A DNA stretch of 64,000 nt from an uncultured Acidobacteriota bacterium (GCA_903916735.1 CAIWXX010000183.1:1-64000), one strand, 5' to 3'. Positions 1 to 10,760 are shown, counted from the first letter of the stretch. Notes: a model not told the origin generated them from the letters alone. Numbers and translations: made by a program.

Positions 1-117
1 GCAGCCTACAAGCGGTTCAAGAAACTGATGGATGAGTGGGTCGACCTCGGCATCGAGGCGTCAAAGTTGCGCATGAAAGTCTCGCATACAGTTGACGAAA
101 AGACGGGATCAGCGTAG
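1..117 (+). CDS. 3' end of an unidentified protein, cut by the window edge
   Basis: An open frame runs from base 1 to a TAG stop at 115-117 and gives 38 residues ending in KVSHTVDEKTGSA. It is charged and probably helical. The gene lies on the same strand just upstream of vapBC and a broken DUF499 ATPase. In known defence islands DUF499 ATPases are often preceded by a small DUF3780 protein, so this could be the tail of one, but that is only a guess from position. No domain can be named from so short a piece. Confidence 0.5.
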   Translation, partial: AAYKRFKKLMDEWVDLGIEASKLRMKVSHTVDEKTGSA

Positions 118-224
118 AAGAGAACTCGGTACTCTCAAGTAAGGAGAAATTGTATTAATTTTATCCTTTTGGAAAGGCGAAAATATGCTTCGCCATGAAT
201 AACAACACATCCGATCCGCCCTTT

Positions 225-309
225 CGAGGCTGTTGCGATGTATGGAAAGCAGATCAGATCCATGCCGCCGTGACGGCGGCGCTCCCAGGGAGACATCGCA
301 ACAGCCTCG
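225..309. repeat. Cruciform-forming inverted repeat with nested hairpin
   Basis: CGAGGCTGTTGCGATGT at 225-241 is repeated as a perfect 17-bp inverted copy at 293-309. Between the arms lies a second hairpin, GCCGCCG-TGA-CGGCGGC at 264-280. The unit sits directly upstream of the vapBC promoter in otherwise non-coding sequence (118-388). It may be a REP-like or miniature mobile element, or the remnant of one; nothing shows that it regulates vapBC. Confidence 0.85.
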
Positions 310-325
310 CCCTTTCGCGCCCGGC

Positions 326-353
326 TTGCGAAACCACACGCCGATAGTATATA
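326..353 (+). promoter_or_regulatory. Candidate promoter of vapBC
   Basis: TTGCGA (326-331) and TATATA (348-353) are separated by 16 bp, and an AT-rich leader follows before vapB at 389. VapBC operons are normally autorepressed through operators overlapping such a promoter. No clear palindromic operator is seen in this short stretch. Confidence 0.4.
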
Positions 354-388
354 TTTTTAGTCAATACTTATTTTATCCAAGGTGCGCC

Positions 389-619
389 ATGAAAACCGCA
401 AAGATCTTCAAGAACGGGCAGAGCCAGGCCGTCAGGCTGCCCAAGGAATTCCGATTCGATGACGTCGAGGTTTTCATCAAAAGGAGCGGCAACTGCGTCC
501 AGCTCATTCCCCGACGCCGTTCCTGGGAGACCCTGTTCGGGAGTTTGGAAAAATTCTCCAAAAATGCCATCGGCAGGCGCCGCCAGCCCAAACCGGAAAG
601 ACGGGAGAGCTTCGAATGA
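389..619 (+). CDS. vapB: VapB-type antitoxin (AbrB/MazE-like DNA-binding)
   Basis: This 76-residue protein begins MKTAKIFKNGQSQAVRLPKE, the typical swapped-hairpin AbrB/MazE fold used by VapB antitoxins to bind their operator. The C-terminal half is basic and probably unstructured, where VapB proteins wrap the toxin. The ATG at 389 is chosen because the family starts here; the frame is open further upstream but gives unrelated low-complexity sequence. The last four bases (ATGA) overlap the start of vapC, so the pair is translationally coupled. Its role is to neutralise VapC and autorepress the operon. Confidence 0.88.
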   Translation: MKTAKIFKNGQSQAVRLPKEFRFDDVEVFIKRSGNCVQLIPRRRSWETLFGSLEKFSKNAIGRRRQPKPERRESFE

Positions 620-1017
620 AGCTCATGCTCGACACGAACATCTGCATCTACATCATCAACCAACGCCCCGGCACAGTGCTCAAGCGGTTCCTGGAGTACA
701 AGGTCGGCGACATCGGCCTGTCCGCCATCACATTGTCCGAACTGCGCTACGGTGCCGGCAAGAGCCGGTACCGCGCAAAGAACACCGCGGCACTCGATGA
801 GTTCATCATCCCGCTGGAGGTGATCCCCTTTGACGAGGCGGCCGCCCTGGCCTATGGAGACCTCCGCGCCGCCCTGGAAACTGCCGGGACGCCCATCGGC
901 GCGATGGACCTGCTCATCGCGGCGCATGCCGTGTCGATGGGCGTCACGCTGGTAACGAGCAACGTGCGGGAATTCAGGCGTGTCCCCATGTTGCATGTCG
1001 TCGACTGGACGGCCTGA
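616..1017 (+). CDS. vapC: VapC-type PIN-domain toxin ribonuclease
   Basis: This 133-residue PIN-domain protein begins MKLMLDTNICIYIIN. The conserved acidic residues of the Mg-dependent nuclease centre are visible as D6, E42 (SAITLSELRYG) and D98 (GAMDLLIAAHA), with a polar N116 at the fourth position. VapC toxins cleave initiator tRNA, other tRNAs or rRNA when released from VapB; the target cannot be told here. The length and catalytic residues are complete, so it should be active. It lies between an unknown gene and a dead defence-type ATPase, a common position for toxin-antitoxin pairs. Confidence 0.9.
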   Translation: MKLMLDTNICIYIINQRPGTVLKRFLEYKVGDIGLSAITLSELRYGAGKSRYRAKNTAALDEFIIPLEVIPFDEAAALAYGDLRAALETAGTPIGAMDLLIAAHAVSMGVTLVTSNVREFRRVPMLHVVDWTA

Positions 1018-1049
1018 GTGTCAGGCGAAGACGGAAGGAGCATCTGAGC

Positions 1050-2630
<1,581 letters not shown>

Positions 2631-2661
2631 AGGGGCGTGTGGGATCCCAACCTCACCGAGT

Positions 2662-2949
2662 TCAGACAGAAGCCATGGAATCCAGAGAATTGTTTGCGGG
2701 TTTGACAGGTCCACGGAAACGGAGACTTTCGATCCGGTCCCCGAAGAGACTCACGATCCGCTGGGAAGTTTCTGATACTCTGTTTTCGACCTCGAATAGT
2801 TCGACTTTCAGCTTGCCGCCGTGCGACTTGACATCACGCAAACGCAACCCTTCTTTCATTAAGAACTGACTATATTGATCTTCGGTAAGCTTGTTGAGCG
2901 TTCTAAGGAAACCGCCCCCCGATGGATGAAACGCATAAACGGTTGACAA
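2662..2949 (-). CDS. Hypothetical small protein, doubtful
   Basis: This open frame of 95 codons with a TTG start has natural-looking composition (KLTEDQYSQFLMKEGLRLRD), but no domain is recognised and no clear ribosome-binding site is seen. It faces the DUF499 pseudogene tail to tail. It may be a small gene, a remnant, or chance; the competing plus-strand frame looks less protein-like. Confidence 0.3.
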   Translation of the reverse strand: MSTVYAFHPSGGGFLRTLNKLTEDQYSQFLMKEGLRLRDVKSHGGKLKVELFEVENRVSETSQRIVSLFGDRIESLRFRGPVKPANNSLDSMASV

Positions 2950-3013
2950 CTATACTTGAGTGCCATGGACTACTTCAGGAGTGATCGCCGGCAACAAAAG
3001 GGAGAGGTGAAAG

Positions 3014-3475
3014 ATGCCCGATGCAGATGGGAACACTGATCGATCGACGCCTGCCATTTTGAGATTTCAGAACGGGCATAATTGCGCTCAAGCCGTCCTC
3101 ACAGAATTTTCCGGGCAACTCGGGATGGACCCTGCCACAGCCATGAAAATCGCCAGTGGCTTTGGTGGCGGAATGGGTAGGATGGGCGAGATGTGTGGAG
3201 CCGTTACCGGAGCCATCATGGTATTAGGGCTGAAATATGGGCAAACTCGAAGTGACGACAAAGTGGCCAAGGAACGAGCTCATGCTCTGGTCCGGGAGTT
3301 CGCCGGAAAGTTCGAAAAGCAGCATGGATTCCTCGTCTGCCGCGAGCTCTTGGGATGCGACATCTCGCGTCCTGAAGGTTTTAAATTGGCGGTCGAGAAG
3401 AACCTCTTCCACACGGTCTGCCCAAAATACGTGGCGGGTGCGGTCAGAATATTGACACAGATGTTTGAGGCATGA
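3014..3475 (+). CDS. C_GCAxxG_C_C family protein
   Basis: This 153-residue protein has the cysteine pattern of the C_GCAxxG_C_C (redox-active or metal-binding) family: C24 in HNCAQAVL, C61 in GEMCGAVTGAIMVLG, then C109, C115 (CRELLGC) and C136 (HTVCPKYV). The glycine-rich FGGGMGRMG loop before C61 is also typical. The function is not known; members are small cytosolic proteins often found next to redox enzymes. The start is supported by a GGGAGAGGTG ribosome-binding site about 6 bases upstream. The gene stands alone between two decayed genes and looks intact. Confidence 0.85.
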   Translation: MPDADGNTDRSTPAILRFQNGHNCAQAVLTEFSGQLGMDPATAMKIASGFGGGMGRMGEMCGAVTGAIMVLGLKYGQTRSDDKVAKERAHALVREFAGKFEKQHGFLVCRELLGCDISRPEGFKLAVEKNLFHTVCPKYVAGAVRILTQMFEA

Positions 3476-3484
3476 TCCATTCTC

Positions 3485-3754
3485 TCAGATCAACACACCT
3501 GGCCTCGTCCGGCCGTTTTTCAGATCGCTTCGCCTACTCCCATTCAGGGACTTTGTTACCGCTGTGACCGCGACGTTCAGAATTCGTCCACTCCTTCTGC
3601 GAACCATATTTTTGAGGAATGGTTCCGTTAGATGTGTGAGGGTCGTTATGTTGAGCTGGATCATTCGGAGTTCGGTATCGAGATCGGCTGCGACAAATGG
3701 CCCGTTTGTGCCGGCGCCGGCATTGTTAACAAGCACGTCAATTGGGGTGCTTTG
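3485..3754 (-). pseudogene. Fragment of a short-chain dehydrogenase/reductase
   Basis: The minus strand encodes STPIDVLVNNAGAGTNGPF followed by the helix and strand up to MVRRRSGRILNVA, the central part of a classical SDR Rossmann domain (NNAG motif). The TGxxxGIG cofactor loop on the N-terminal side and the Ser/Tyr/Lys catalytic part on the C-terminal side are both absent; the sequence ends in unrelated residues and a stop. Only about 70 of the usual 250 residues remain, so it is a relic. Confidence 0.75.
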
Positions 3755-3791
3755 TACACATCAATGACGATAATGCGAGCGTTGGTTCGTA

Positions 3792-6767
3792 TCAGCTGAT
3801 CTGCCGGTGGGCGAGCTGTGCGAAAACGCCGTTTTTGCGCATGAGTTCTTCGTAGTTGCCGTGCTCGACAATGCCCCCATCCTGCATGACGTAGATTGTG
3901 TCAGCATGGGCGATGGTGCTGAGTCTATGGGCGATGACGATACGCGTGGCGTCGAGCTTTTCGAGGCTAGCACTGACGGCAGCTTGAGTGATGTTGTCCA
4001 GCGCGCTGGTGGCCTCGTCAAAGAGAATGATCTTGGGCTTGCATGCGAGCGCGCGCGCGATGAGGAGACGCTGGCGTTGCCCCCCGGAAAGCGTCCCGCC
4101 GCCCTCAGTGATGAATGTGTGCATTCCCATGGGCATTTGCCGGATGTCGTCGGCCAAGCCCGCCATCTGCGCCGCCGCCCATGCATCATCCATCGTCAGG
4201 CGAGTCGCACCGATAATATTGTCGAAAATATTGCCGGCAAGGATGCGGCCGTTCTGCAACGCAACCCCGAACTGTTGACGCAACCGATTCACGTCCAATT
4301 CGGAAAGATCATTTCCATCGTAGTAAATCGCTCCTGATTGAGGCTTCTCAAATCCCAGCAACAACCTTAGGAGAGTTGATTTCCCGCACCCTGAGGGTCC
4401 AACGATGGCTATGAATTCTCCCGGCCGTGCTCGCAGTGAAAGATTTTTTAGAATTTCCGGGCTGTTATCGTCATATCGAAACGAAACCGAGTTCACTTCG
4501 ATCTCACCGCGCAGTTCTCCTGGATCTGTCTGTCCAAGCGTCGTCTCCGGCTTGGTTTGAAAGATCGGCCGGGCTCGGTTGTAGAGTGGGACGACCTGGA
4601 GCAGTTGAGCGAGGACGCCGCTCATCAATGACATGGCTGCCAGGAACTGCCCAAACGCAGCCATAAAGGCGATGAAAGCCCCTGTTGATATTGGGCCGCT
4701 GAGCAAAGAGCCACCACCCGACGCGACTGCCGCATCGGCCGATTCACTACCCCCACCAAGATTCTTAATCGAAAAAGCCAGAAAACCATAAATTGTCAGC
4801 GTGCAGACCGTGTTGAATGCCGTATTGAAGACCTGGAACCAATTGTTCAGGTTGTCCAAGGTGAAGGTCACTCGACGCTGGGCAGAGAATATGTGCGCCC
4901 AAAAAGCGTATGCACGCATTTCCGCTCCCGCCGTCCGGAGCTTGGCAATGCCGGTTATGAATTGGAGCAGGTAGCCGAAAATCCGGCCGTCGATCTCCAT
5001 GGCTTTTTTCTGGTACTTCAGGTTGTAGTAACTGACCGTTGTCGCCACGAGGAAGTAGATGGCCACCATAGTGATGGCCACTATTGCGAGGCGTTGACTG
5101 TAGTGGAAAAGCAAGGCAAGGCTAAAGGCGGAAAAAATAGTGCCGAGAATGGTGGACCCTGCGGCTCCCGTCAGCAATTGGCGGATCTGGTCGAGGCCAT
5201 AGGCTCGCATGGCGAGGTCCCCGACCGTGTACTTTCTGAAGAATGTGACGGGCAACCCAAGCAGACGGTCCCAGACGGCAGCCTGTACTGCGCTGCCGAT
5301 GCGCGTCTGGATGCGGAGTGTGCAAATCGCGGAGGAGACCTGGAATAACATCCCGGCGAATGCAGCAGCCATCAGGCCGATTCCCAGTTGAAAAAGTTGC
5401 CCGCGAGCGGCGGCGGGAATGATACTGTCCATGACGATCCCTGTGGCCACCGGCAATACAATGCCGAGTAAACCTCCCAACATACCGGCCACGAGGATCG
5501 ACTGTCCGTCTCGCCAACAGTCTCTGAATGCGAATGAGATGATTTCTTTCGTTTGCAGTGCGCGCTGAGGGAATGAGCGGTAGAATGTGAAAGCCGAAGG
5601 GGAGAGCATGGCGGCGACACGCCCGTCGACCGGCACACACGTCTGCTCCTGCGGGTCGACGACATCGTACACGCCATGCCGCCCAGGAAGGATGGCAACT
5701 GGACGATCGTCCGCCGACCGGAACCCGAGTAGCGGGCCGTTTTCGCCTTGCCACCAATTTCCGCGTAAAGTGATTGCCCGGATGCGAGTATGGGATGCGC
5801 GTCCAATTTCATCAAGCGAATCACGCCCTTGTGCTATGCGCGCCGATTTCGGAGAGGGGTGAATCTCGATACCGAGATGCGCGCCGACCAATGAGCAGGC
5901 TTTTAAAAGTGGGTCGGTTATTGCTCCGGTGTCGACGGCCGGGCCCTCCTCCTTCCGCAGCACCGAGACCAGTTCCTCCATGGTGGAGGTCATCTGTCGC
6001 TGATCCATTTCCTGCCGCTCTTGCGTCTTCGCCAGTTCTCTTTCAGATCGCTCCAGCGCATTCAACACAAGGCACTCGGTTACCATTCCTCCAAGCGCCG
6101 CCAGACTCCGCCAGACCTCATCGGGGCGCCTTAAATAGTCCGCGGTGGTTGTCGCCATGAAAGCATTCTCGGCTTCCTGAGTTTCCAGCCAGATGTCACG
6201 GCAGAGGGGAATAAAAGGGTCTTCGGCCTGCAACACGAGATTGCTGTTGCTCAGGTATGTCGAGCTGCCCCGCGTATGTTTAAACCAGAGAACACTGCCA
6301 CGAGGGCGGATAAACTCACGCCTGCCGGCCTGGAACTCATGCCCGACCGGGATTTCCATAAACTCGCGTGGTGTATAAGGTGGAACAATGCCTCTCGTCA
6401 AAGAGTGGATCCAGCGATCTATAATGCTCGTCAATGCCTCGGGCGAGGCAACCTGACGGCAAATCTCCATGAAACGTCGTCGATCCAATCGATATATCTC
6501 TGTGTCGAGAGATCCAGCACCAATCAATCCCCAGCCGGATGTATCGGCAATGGGAGCGAGTCCCAGGAGGCATTCGTCCTGTGCCACGGAAAAGACAAAC
6601 CGGCGATTGCTGGCCGATTGGCCATCCACGATCCGAACGAAAAACACGTCCACTGTGCCTTTGCGCACCAGCCAAACCGCATCCGGATCGTGGAGTAGAA
6701 AGGGGGAGCTGGCCCCGGCGATGAGGCGCTGTCCTTCGTTCACCAGTGCTTGCCAGAGCTCATTCAT
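3792..6767 (-). CDS. NHLP/NHLM-type peptide export ABC transporter, permease-ATPase subunit
   Basis: This 991-residue protein has a long soluble N-terminal region (about 1-400, with a cyclic-nucleotide-binding-like start), a six-helix ABC exporter membrane domain (about 415-720) and a nucleotide-binding domain. The latter shows Walker A GPSGCGKST near 795, signature LSGGQRQR near 895 and Walker B IILFDEATSAL near 918. It has no C39 peptidase domain. Length and architecture match the NHLM_micro_ABC2 family of RiPP export systems. It is the last gene of the operon, 30 bases behind the peptidase-containing ABC subunit, with which it probably forms a heterodimeric exporter in the inner membrane. 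All ATPase motifs are intact. Confidence 0.9.
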   Translation of the reverse strand: MNELWQALVNEGQRLIAGASSPFLLHDPDAVWLVRKGTVDVFFVRIVDGQSASNRRFVFSVAQDECLLGLAPIADTSGWGLIGAGSLDTEIYRLDRRRFMEICRQVASPEALTSIIDRWIHSLTRGIVPPYTPREFMEIPVGHEFQAGRREFIRPRGSVLWFKHTRGSSTYLSNSNLVLQAEDPFIPLCRDIWLETQEAENAFMATTTADYLRRPDEVWRSLAALGGMVTECLVLNALERSERELAKTQERQEMDQRQMTSTMEELVSVLRKEEGPAVDTGAITDPLLKACSLVGAHLGIEIHPSPKSARIAQGRDSLDEIGRASHTRIRAITLRGNWWQGENGPLLGFRSADDRPVAILPGRHGVYDVVDPQEQTCVPVDGRVAAMLSPSAFTFYRSFPQRALQTKEIISFAFRDCWRDGQSILVAGMLGGLLGIVLPVATGIVMDSIIPAAARGQLFQLGIGLMAAAFAGMLFQVSSAICTLRIQTRIGSAVQAAVWDRLLGLPVTFFRKYTVGDLAMRAYGLDQIRQLLTGAAGSTILGTIFSAFSLALLFHYSQRLAIVAITMVAIYFLVATTVSYYNLKYQKKAMEIDGRIFGYLLQFITGIAKLRTAGAEMRAYAFWAHIFSAQRRVTFTLDNLNNWFQVFNTAFNTVCTLTIYGFLAFSIKNLGGGSESADAAVASGGGSLLSGPISTGAFIAFMAAFGQFLAAMSLMSGVLAQLLQVVPLYNRARPIFQTKPETTLGQTDPGELRGEIEVNSVSFRYDDNSPEILKNLSLRARPGEFIAIVGPSGCGKSTLLRLLLGFEKPQSGAIYYDGNDLSELDVNRLRQQFGVALQNGRILAGNIFDNIIGATRLTMDDAWAAAQMAGLADDIRQMPMGMHTFITEGGGTLSGGQRQRLLIARALACKPKIILFDEATSALDNITQAAVSASLEKLDATRIVIAHRLSTIAHADTIYVMQDGGIVEHGNYEELMRKNGVFAQLAHRQIS

Positions 6768-6797
6768 AGCTGTTTCATTAGCATTTAGCAGAAATGA

Positions 6798-8954
6798 TCA
6801 TGATCCTTGGATCAATCGGGCATACGGTCCATCGATCTTTTTCATTTCCTCGTGCGTGCCGCGTTGGACGATCCTGCCTTTCTCCATGACGATGATCTCA
6901 TCGCAGTCGCGGATGGTGCTGAGGCGGTGTGCGATGATAAGGCAAGAACAGCCCCGGCGTCGAAGGTTTGCGTCGATCTTCTCTTCCGTCAAAGGATCCA
7001 GCGCACTCGTCGCTTCGTCCATCACGAGGATGGATGGATTGTTCACCAAGGCACGTGCAATCTCCAAACGTTGGCGTTGCCCGCCACTGAAATTAGCCCC
7101 CATTTCATCTGCATGGTATTCATAGCCGCCGGGACGTGCGGAGACATCATCGTGTATTTCCGCATCGCGAGTCGCTGCGACAATGTCCTCGTGTGGGACT
7201 GTTGCGTCCCATAGTGTCAGGTTGTCCTCGATGGTGCCCTCATATAAGAAAATGTCCTGATCCACGATGGCGACAGAGTTGGTGAAGACACGACGAGGAA
7301 TCCGCTCAGGAGCGAGGCCATCAAAAGTGATCGATCCACTCCAAGGCTGATACAAGCCGGTGATAAGCTTGGCGACGGTGGATTTCCCGCTGCCGGATGC
7401 GCCGACCAGTGCCATCCGCTGGCCGGGTTTCAGAGTCAACGAAAAATCGTCGATCAACGCAGGTTCCAACCGGCTGTAACCGAAGCTTACCGCTCGCATC
7501 TCCATCCCGCCTGACAGCTTGATCTGGTGAGGTGGGAAGTCCTGGAGGGCTGTTTCTGCGCGAGTGACCGAGCCGTCCAATGGGCACTCAAGAACATCGT
7601 CGATGCGTCTCATATCGCCACCGAGTTCCTGGATCGAGCCGGCCATTTGCACGAGTTGTCCGAATGGGCCCATGAGGTTTGGGACTAAACTCTGGAAAGC
7701 GACGAAGGTGCCGATCGTCATTCTGCCTTCCATGATCTGTAGCCCGCCGGCCATGATCATGATCGCGCTATTCAGGCTCGCCATAAGTCCGGGAACCTTG
7801 TCAAAGGCCGTACTCAGACGCGCCAATGCTTGCTGAGCATTGACGAACTTTGCCTGATGGCCGGCCCACTTGCTGAAAAAATCCGACTCCCGCCCGGCCG
7901 CCTTGAGCGTCTCAATCGACTGTAGGCCGCCCATGGCCACGCCAATGAGTTTCCCCTCTTCCACGAGCACGTGCTGGCTTCGATCCATGCGCTCGCGCGT
8001 CATGGCTTTCAGAACCACGATGTTAACCATCGACATCACAACCACGATCAGAGTCAGTTGCGCACTGAATGCCATCATCAAGGCGACATAAAAGGTGACC
8101 ATGATGAGGTTGATGAGGCTTTTCGCCAGCTGCTTGGATATTGTGGTGGCGACGCGATCGTTGATCACCACGCGGCTGCTGATTTCACCTCCGTATCGCT
8201 GGTTGAAGAACTCAACCGGTAGACGCAAGATATGCCAGAAGAACCTGCTTGATTCGCGGATGGCGAGCTTTGTCCCGAGACGGAGCAGGTAGTATTCTTG
8301 AAGCCAGGTAAGCCCCGCCTGGATAATTGCGGTCGAAGCCAATCCGACAAGAAGCGGTACGATCCAGTCGGACATTCCGCCGATGAGGATCTTGTCGATG
8401 AACACTTTGCTCAATACCGGCACCACGATACCCGGGATGACGAGGAACAACCCGGCAAGGACGGCGAAAGGCATTGCCAAACCGAGGCCGGTGGCGCGAC
8501 GCCTCAGCGCAGCCACCATACTTCGCTGACGTCCGCCTGCGGTGAAATCCGGACCTCTCTCCAATTGGATGGTCCCCCCGGAAAATGACTGATCCAACTC
8601 CTCCCACGTAATCCTCCGTGGCCCGCTCGCAGGGTCGTTGATATAAACTCTCCGCCCGCGAATCCCCTCCAGGACGACGAAGTAATTCAGGTTCCAATGA
8701 ATGATCTGAGGAAATCCCAATTGGATGAGATTATCAGGTTCCATCCGAAAGCCTTTGGCAATGAGGCCGTAATGCCTGGCGGCCTTGATGATGTTGATGG
8801 CCCGGCTGCCGTCGCGCGAAACGCCGCACTCGATTCGCACCTCTTCGAGCGGCGCCATGCGCCCATAGTATGCCAGCACAATTGCCAATGCAGCCGCTCC
8901 GCACTCAGCCGTCTCCATCTGGATGACTGTCGGAGTCCGTACCCTATTCGACAT
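6798..8954 (-). CDS. NHLP/NHLM-type peptide export ABC transporter with C39 leader peptidase
   Basis: This 718-residue exporter has an N-terminal C39 peptidase domain with oxyanion Q12, nucleophile C18 (ETAECGAAALA), H86 (IIHWNLNYFVV) and D107 (YINDPASGP) all present. A six-helix transmembrane domain (about 165-440) and an ATPase domain follow, with GASGSGKST near 520, FSGGQRQR near 620 and VMDEATSAL near 645. The family (NHLM_micro_ABC1) cleaves a leader peptide after a double-glycine-type site and exports the core peptide. It lies 3 bases behind the HlyD gene and 30 bases before the second ABC gene, so the three are one operon. A precursor peptide is not seen nearby. Confidence 0.93.
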   Translation of the reverse strand: MSNRVRTPTVIQMETAECGAAALAIVLAYYGRMAPLEEVRIECGVSRDGSRAINIIKAARHYGLIAKGFRMEPDNLIQLGFPQIIHWNLNYFVVLEGIRGRRVYINDPASGPRRITWEELDQSFSGGTIQLERGPDFTAGGRQRSMVAALRRRATGLGLAMPFAVLAGLFLVIPGIVVPVLSKVFIDKILIGGMSDWIVPLLVGLASTAIIQAGLTWLQEYYLLRLGTKLAIRESSRFFWHILRLPVEFFNQRYGGEISSRVVINDRVATTISKQLAKSLINLIMVTFYVALMMAFSAQLTLIVVVMSMVNIVVLKAMTRERMDRSQHVLVEEGKLIGVAMGGLQSIETLKAAGRESDFFSKWAGHQAKFVNAQQALARLSTAFDKVPGLMASLNSAIMIMAGGLQIMEGRMTIGTFVAFQSLVPNLMGPFGQLVQMAGSIQELGGDMRRIDDVLECPLDGSVTRAETALQDFPPHQIKLSGGMEMRAVSFGYSRLEPALIDDFSLTLKPGQRMALVGASGSGKSTVAKLITGLYQPWSGSITFDGLAPERIPRRVFTNSVAIVDQDIFLYEGTIEDNLTLWDATVPHEDIVAATRDAEIHDDVSARPGGYEYHADEMGANFSGGQRQRLEIARALVNNPSILVMDEATSALDPLTEEKIDANLRRRGCSCLIIAHRLSTIRDCDEIIVMEKGRIVQRGTHEEMKKIDGPYARLIQGS

Positions 8955-8957
8955 TCC

Positions 8958-10229
8958 CTAGGTGCCCAGAAGATGCTTGAAATAGGGGACCAAGAGCGTG
9001 ATTGGGTGCCGTTGTTCAACCACGATTTCGGCTTTCACCAGAGTGCCACTCGGCAGAGGTTCTGGGTATCCTTTTGAAGACGACCATTTGTAGCCACTCG
9101 GCGTCGCCGGATCAGAAAGTGGTTCCACGTGGACTTCGAATCCTGCTTCTTTCCCTCCGAAACTATCCACGAGTTGGTCGTTCTGCAGTACCTGTCTCAT
9201 CCTCTCTCGCGTAGCGGGGAAAGCGCCGACCGAGATCACTCGGCCCATGACGAACCCATACTCCTCTTTCTCGGCAAATTCAGGCGATAGATGAACATCC
9301 ATGCCTTGTTTGACTCTGATGCCATCACGAGCAGGCACGATCATGACGATCTCCAGGATGCGGACGCTGCCGGCGATTTCGACATTGGCAAGGGCGGCTC
9401 CTGCCAGCACCGGGCTCCCTTCCCGCGCCAGGACTTCGAGTACACGGCCATCGAAGTTGGAGATGACGCGAGTTCCCAGGGCCAGCTTCTCATTCAGCTG
9501 CTCCAACTCTCTTGCCGCTTTCAGCAGCTGGTCGTGCAAAGCTCTTAACTTCTCGCTCTCGGTTCTAAGAACTTCAGCGTCCTCGGCATCGAGGGACTTG
9601 AGTTCCACCTCGTCTTGCCTGATCTTGTCCTGTGTCGCGGGAACTTCGCGACGCTTCTGCATGAGCGTCTCGTAAGAAACGAGTTTCTCATCGAAGAGTT
9701 GCTGGTAGGCCTTGACATTCGTTTCTGCGTCCGCGAGGCTTTCCTTGGTGTTGTTGATCGCCATGCGGAGAGCCTCCCGCTTCTGAACGTTGGTCTCCAG
9801 CCTCAATCGGATATGCACTTTTTCCTCACCGGATAGAGCATTCTGGTATTCTTTCCCGGCGCGGTCGTAAGCGTCGCGAGCCATATTGAGATCGATTGCC
9901 AATTCCGGCTGTGTGATGTTGCCGATCACATCCCCTCGGCGGACGCTTCCGCCCGTGCGCAGCTTGAGGTTTGTGCACATGCCGCTCGTCGGCGCTGCCA
10001 GAGCAGCGACGCCGCCCCGGCTGAGCAGCAGGCCGTTGCCCTTGACGGTGATGTCGATGACGCCGGTAAAAGCCCATCCGATCCCGGTCAAGATGATAAG
10101 GCCGATTGCCACCAAAGCAATCCAGCCCTTGGGATCAGTGATCTCGATCAGCTGGTCCAGCTGTTCAGGCGTCGTGACACGCTTCATGGCGGCTTCGCGG
10201 TAAATGGATGATTGATTGCTGTCCGTCAT
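8958..10229 (-). CDS. NHLP/NHLM-type secretion HlyD-family adaptor
   Basis: This 423-residue membrane fusion protein has one transmembrane segment (about 40-62, ALVAIGLIILTGIGWAF), a biotinyl-lipoyl-like beta region (GNGLLLSRGG), a long coiled-coil hairpin (about 120-250) and a second beta region (about 255-345). It would bridge the ABC exporter to the periplasm or an outer-membrane channel. It is the first gene of the exporter operon, with AAGAGG upstream of the ATG and a strong promoter at 10271-10299. No TolC-like gene is present in the window. Confidence 0.88.
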   Translation of the reverse strand: MTDSNQSSIYREAAMKRVTTPEQLDQLIEITDPKGWIALVAIGLIILTGIGWAFTGVIDITVKGNGLLLSRGGVAALAAPTSGMCTNLKLRTGGSVRRGDVIGNITQPELAIDLNMARDAYDRAGKEYQNALSGEEKVHIRLRLETNVQKREALRMAINNTKESLADAETNVKAYQQLFDEKLVSYETLMQKRREVPATQDKIRQDEVELKSLDAEDAEVLRTESEKLRALHDQLLKAARELEQLNEKLALGTRVISNFDGRVLEVLAREGSPVLAGAALANVEIAGSVRILEIVMIVPARDGIRVKQGMDVHLSPEFAEKEEYGFVMGRVISVGAFPATRERMRQVLQNDQLVDSFGGKEAGFEVHVEPLSDPATPSGYKWSSSKGYPEPLPSGTLVKAEIVVEQRHPITLLVPYFKHLLGT

Positions 10230-10270
10230 GAAATACCTCTTGGAAGATGCCTGCGGCGTCGGCGAGTCGG

Positions 10271-10299
10271 ATTATAGCGAGGCTGTTATTCCAGTGCAA
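10271..10299 (-). promoter_or_regulatory. Sigma70-like promoter of the peptide-export operon
   Basis: On the minus strand TTGCAC (10294-10299) and TATAAT (10271-10276) are separated by exactly 17 bp. The predicted start near 10264 leaves a leader of about 35 nt before the HlyD gene. This places the start of the transcript directly in front of the transporter genes. Confidence 0.7.
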
Positions 10300-10760
10300 A
10301 GACACAATTCGGCCATCGTGTATTTGAGGTGCTGAAGCCATCTGCTCCGGGGTTGGTTTTCGGCCATGCGGAGAAAGATCGCCAGGCGAATGTCAGGCTG
10401 AAGAACCGAGTCCTTTGTGAAATCCGCGTCGGCGGAAGGGCCTATGTCGGCAATGCACCATGAAGCTGCTTTGCATGGGTAGCTGCATCGCACAGAATTG
10501 AATGACCATAAGCGGGAGCCCATGCATGACATTCTAGGATATGCGGCTCGTGCTGCAAGTATTGTCCTTGACGAGCGCAGGCTGCTGCAGCTTGACTACC
10601 AACTCGTTGGGGCATACAGTGTGCCGCCATGATTCCGGATATCGCTGCGTGATGTGGCATTGATGTCAAGGACGCGCTCGGGAAGCCATCCCAATGTCCA
10701 ACCTGTGAGCTCCTGCGGTGGACATCTCACAGCACAAATCTCAACTGGGAGCTGTATGGA
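10300..10760. other. Non-coding stretch upstream of the export operon
   Basis: About 460 bases lie between divergent genes. An 86-codon minus-strand frame exists at 10272-10532, but it runs through the promoter, lacks a ribosome-binding site and has no leader-like or glycine-glycine sequence, so it is not called. No RNA gene or repeat was recognised here. Confidence 0.5.

Noticed and set aside
10272-10532. 86-codon minus-strand frame as a possible peptide precursor for the exporter
   Set aside because: It overlaps the operon promoter, has no ribosome-binding site, and shows no leader-type helix or glycine-glycine cleavage site.
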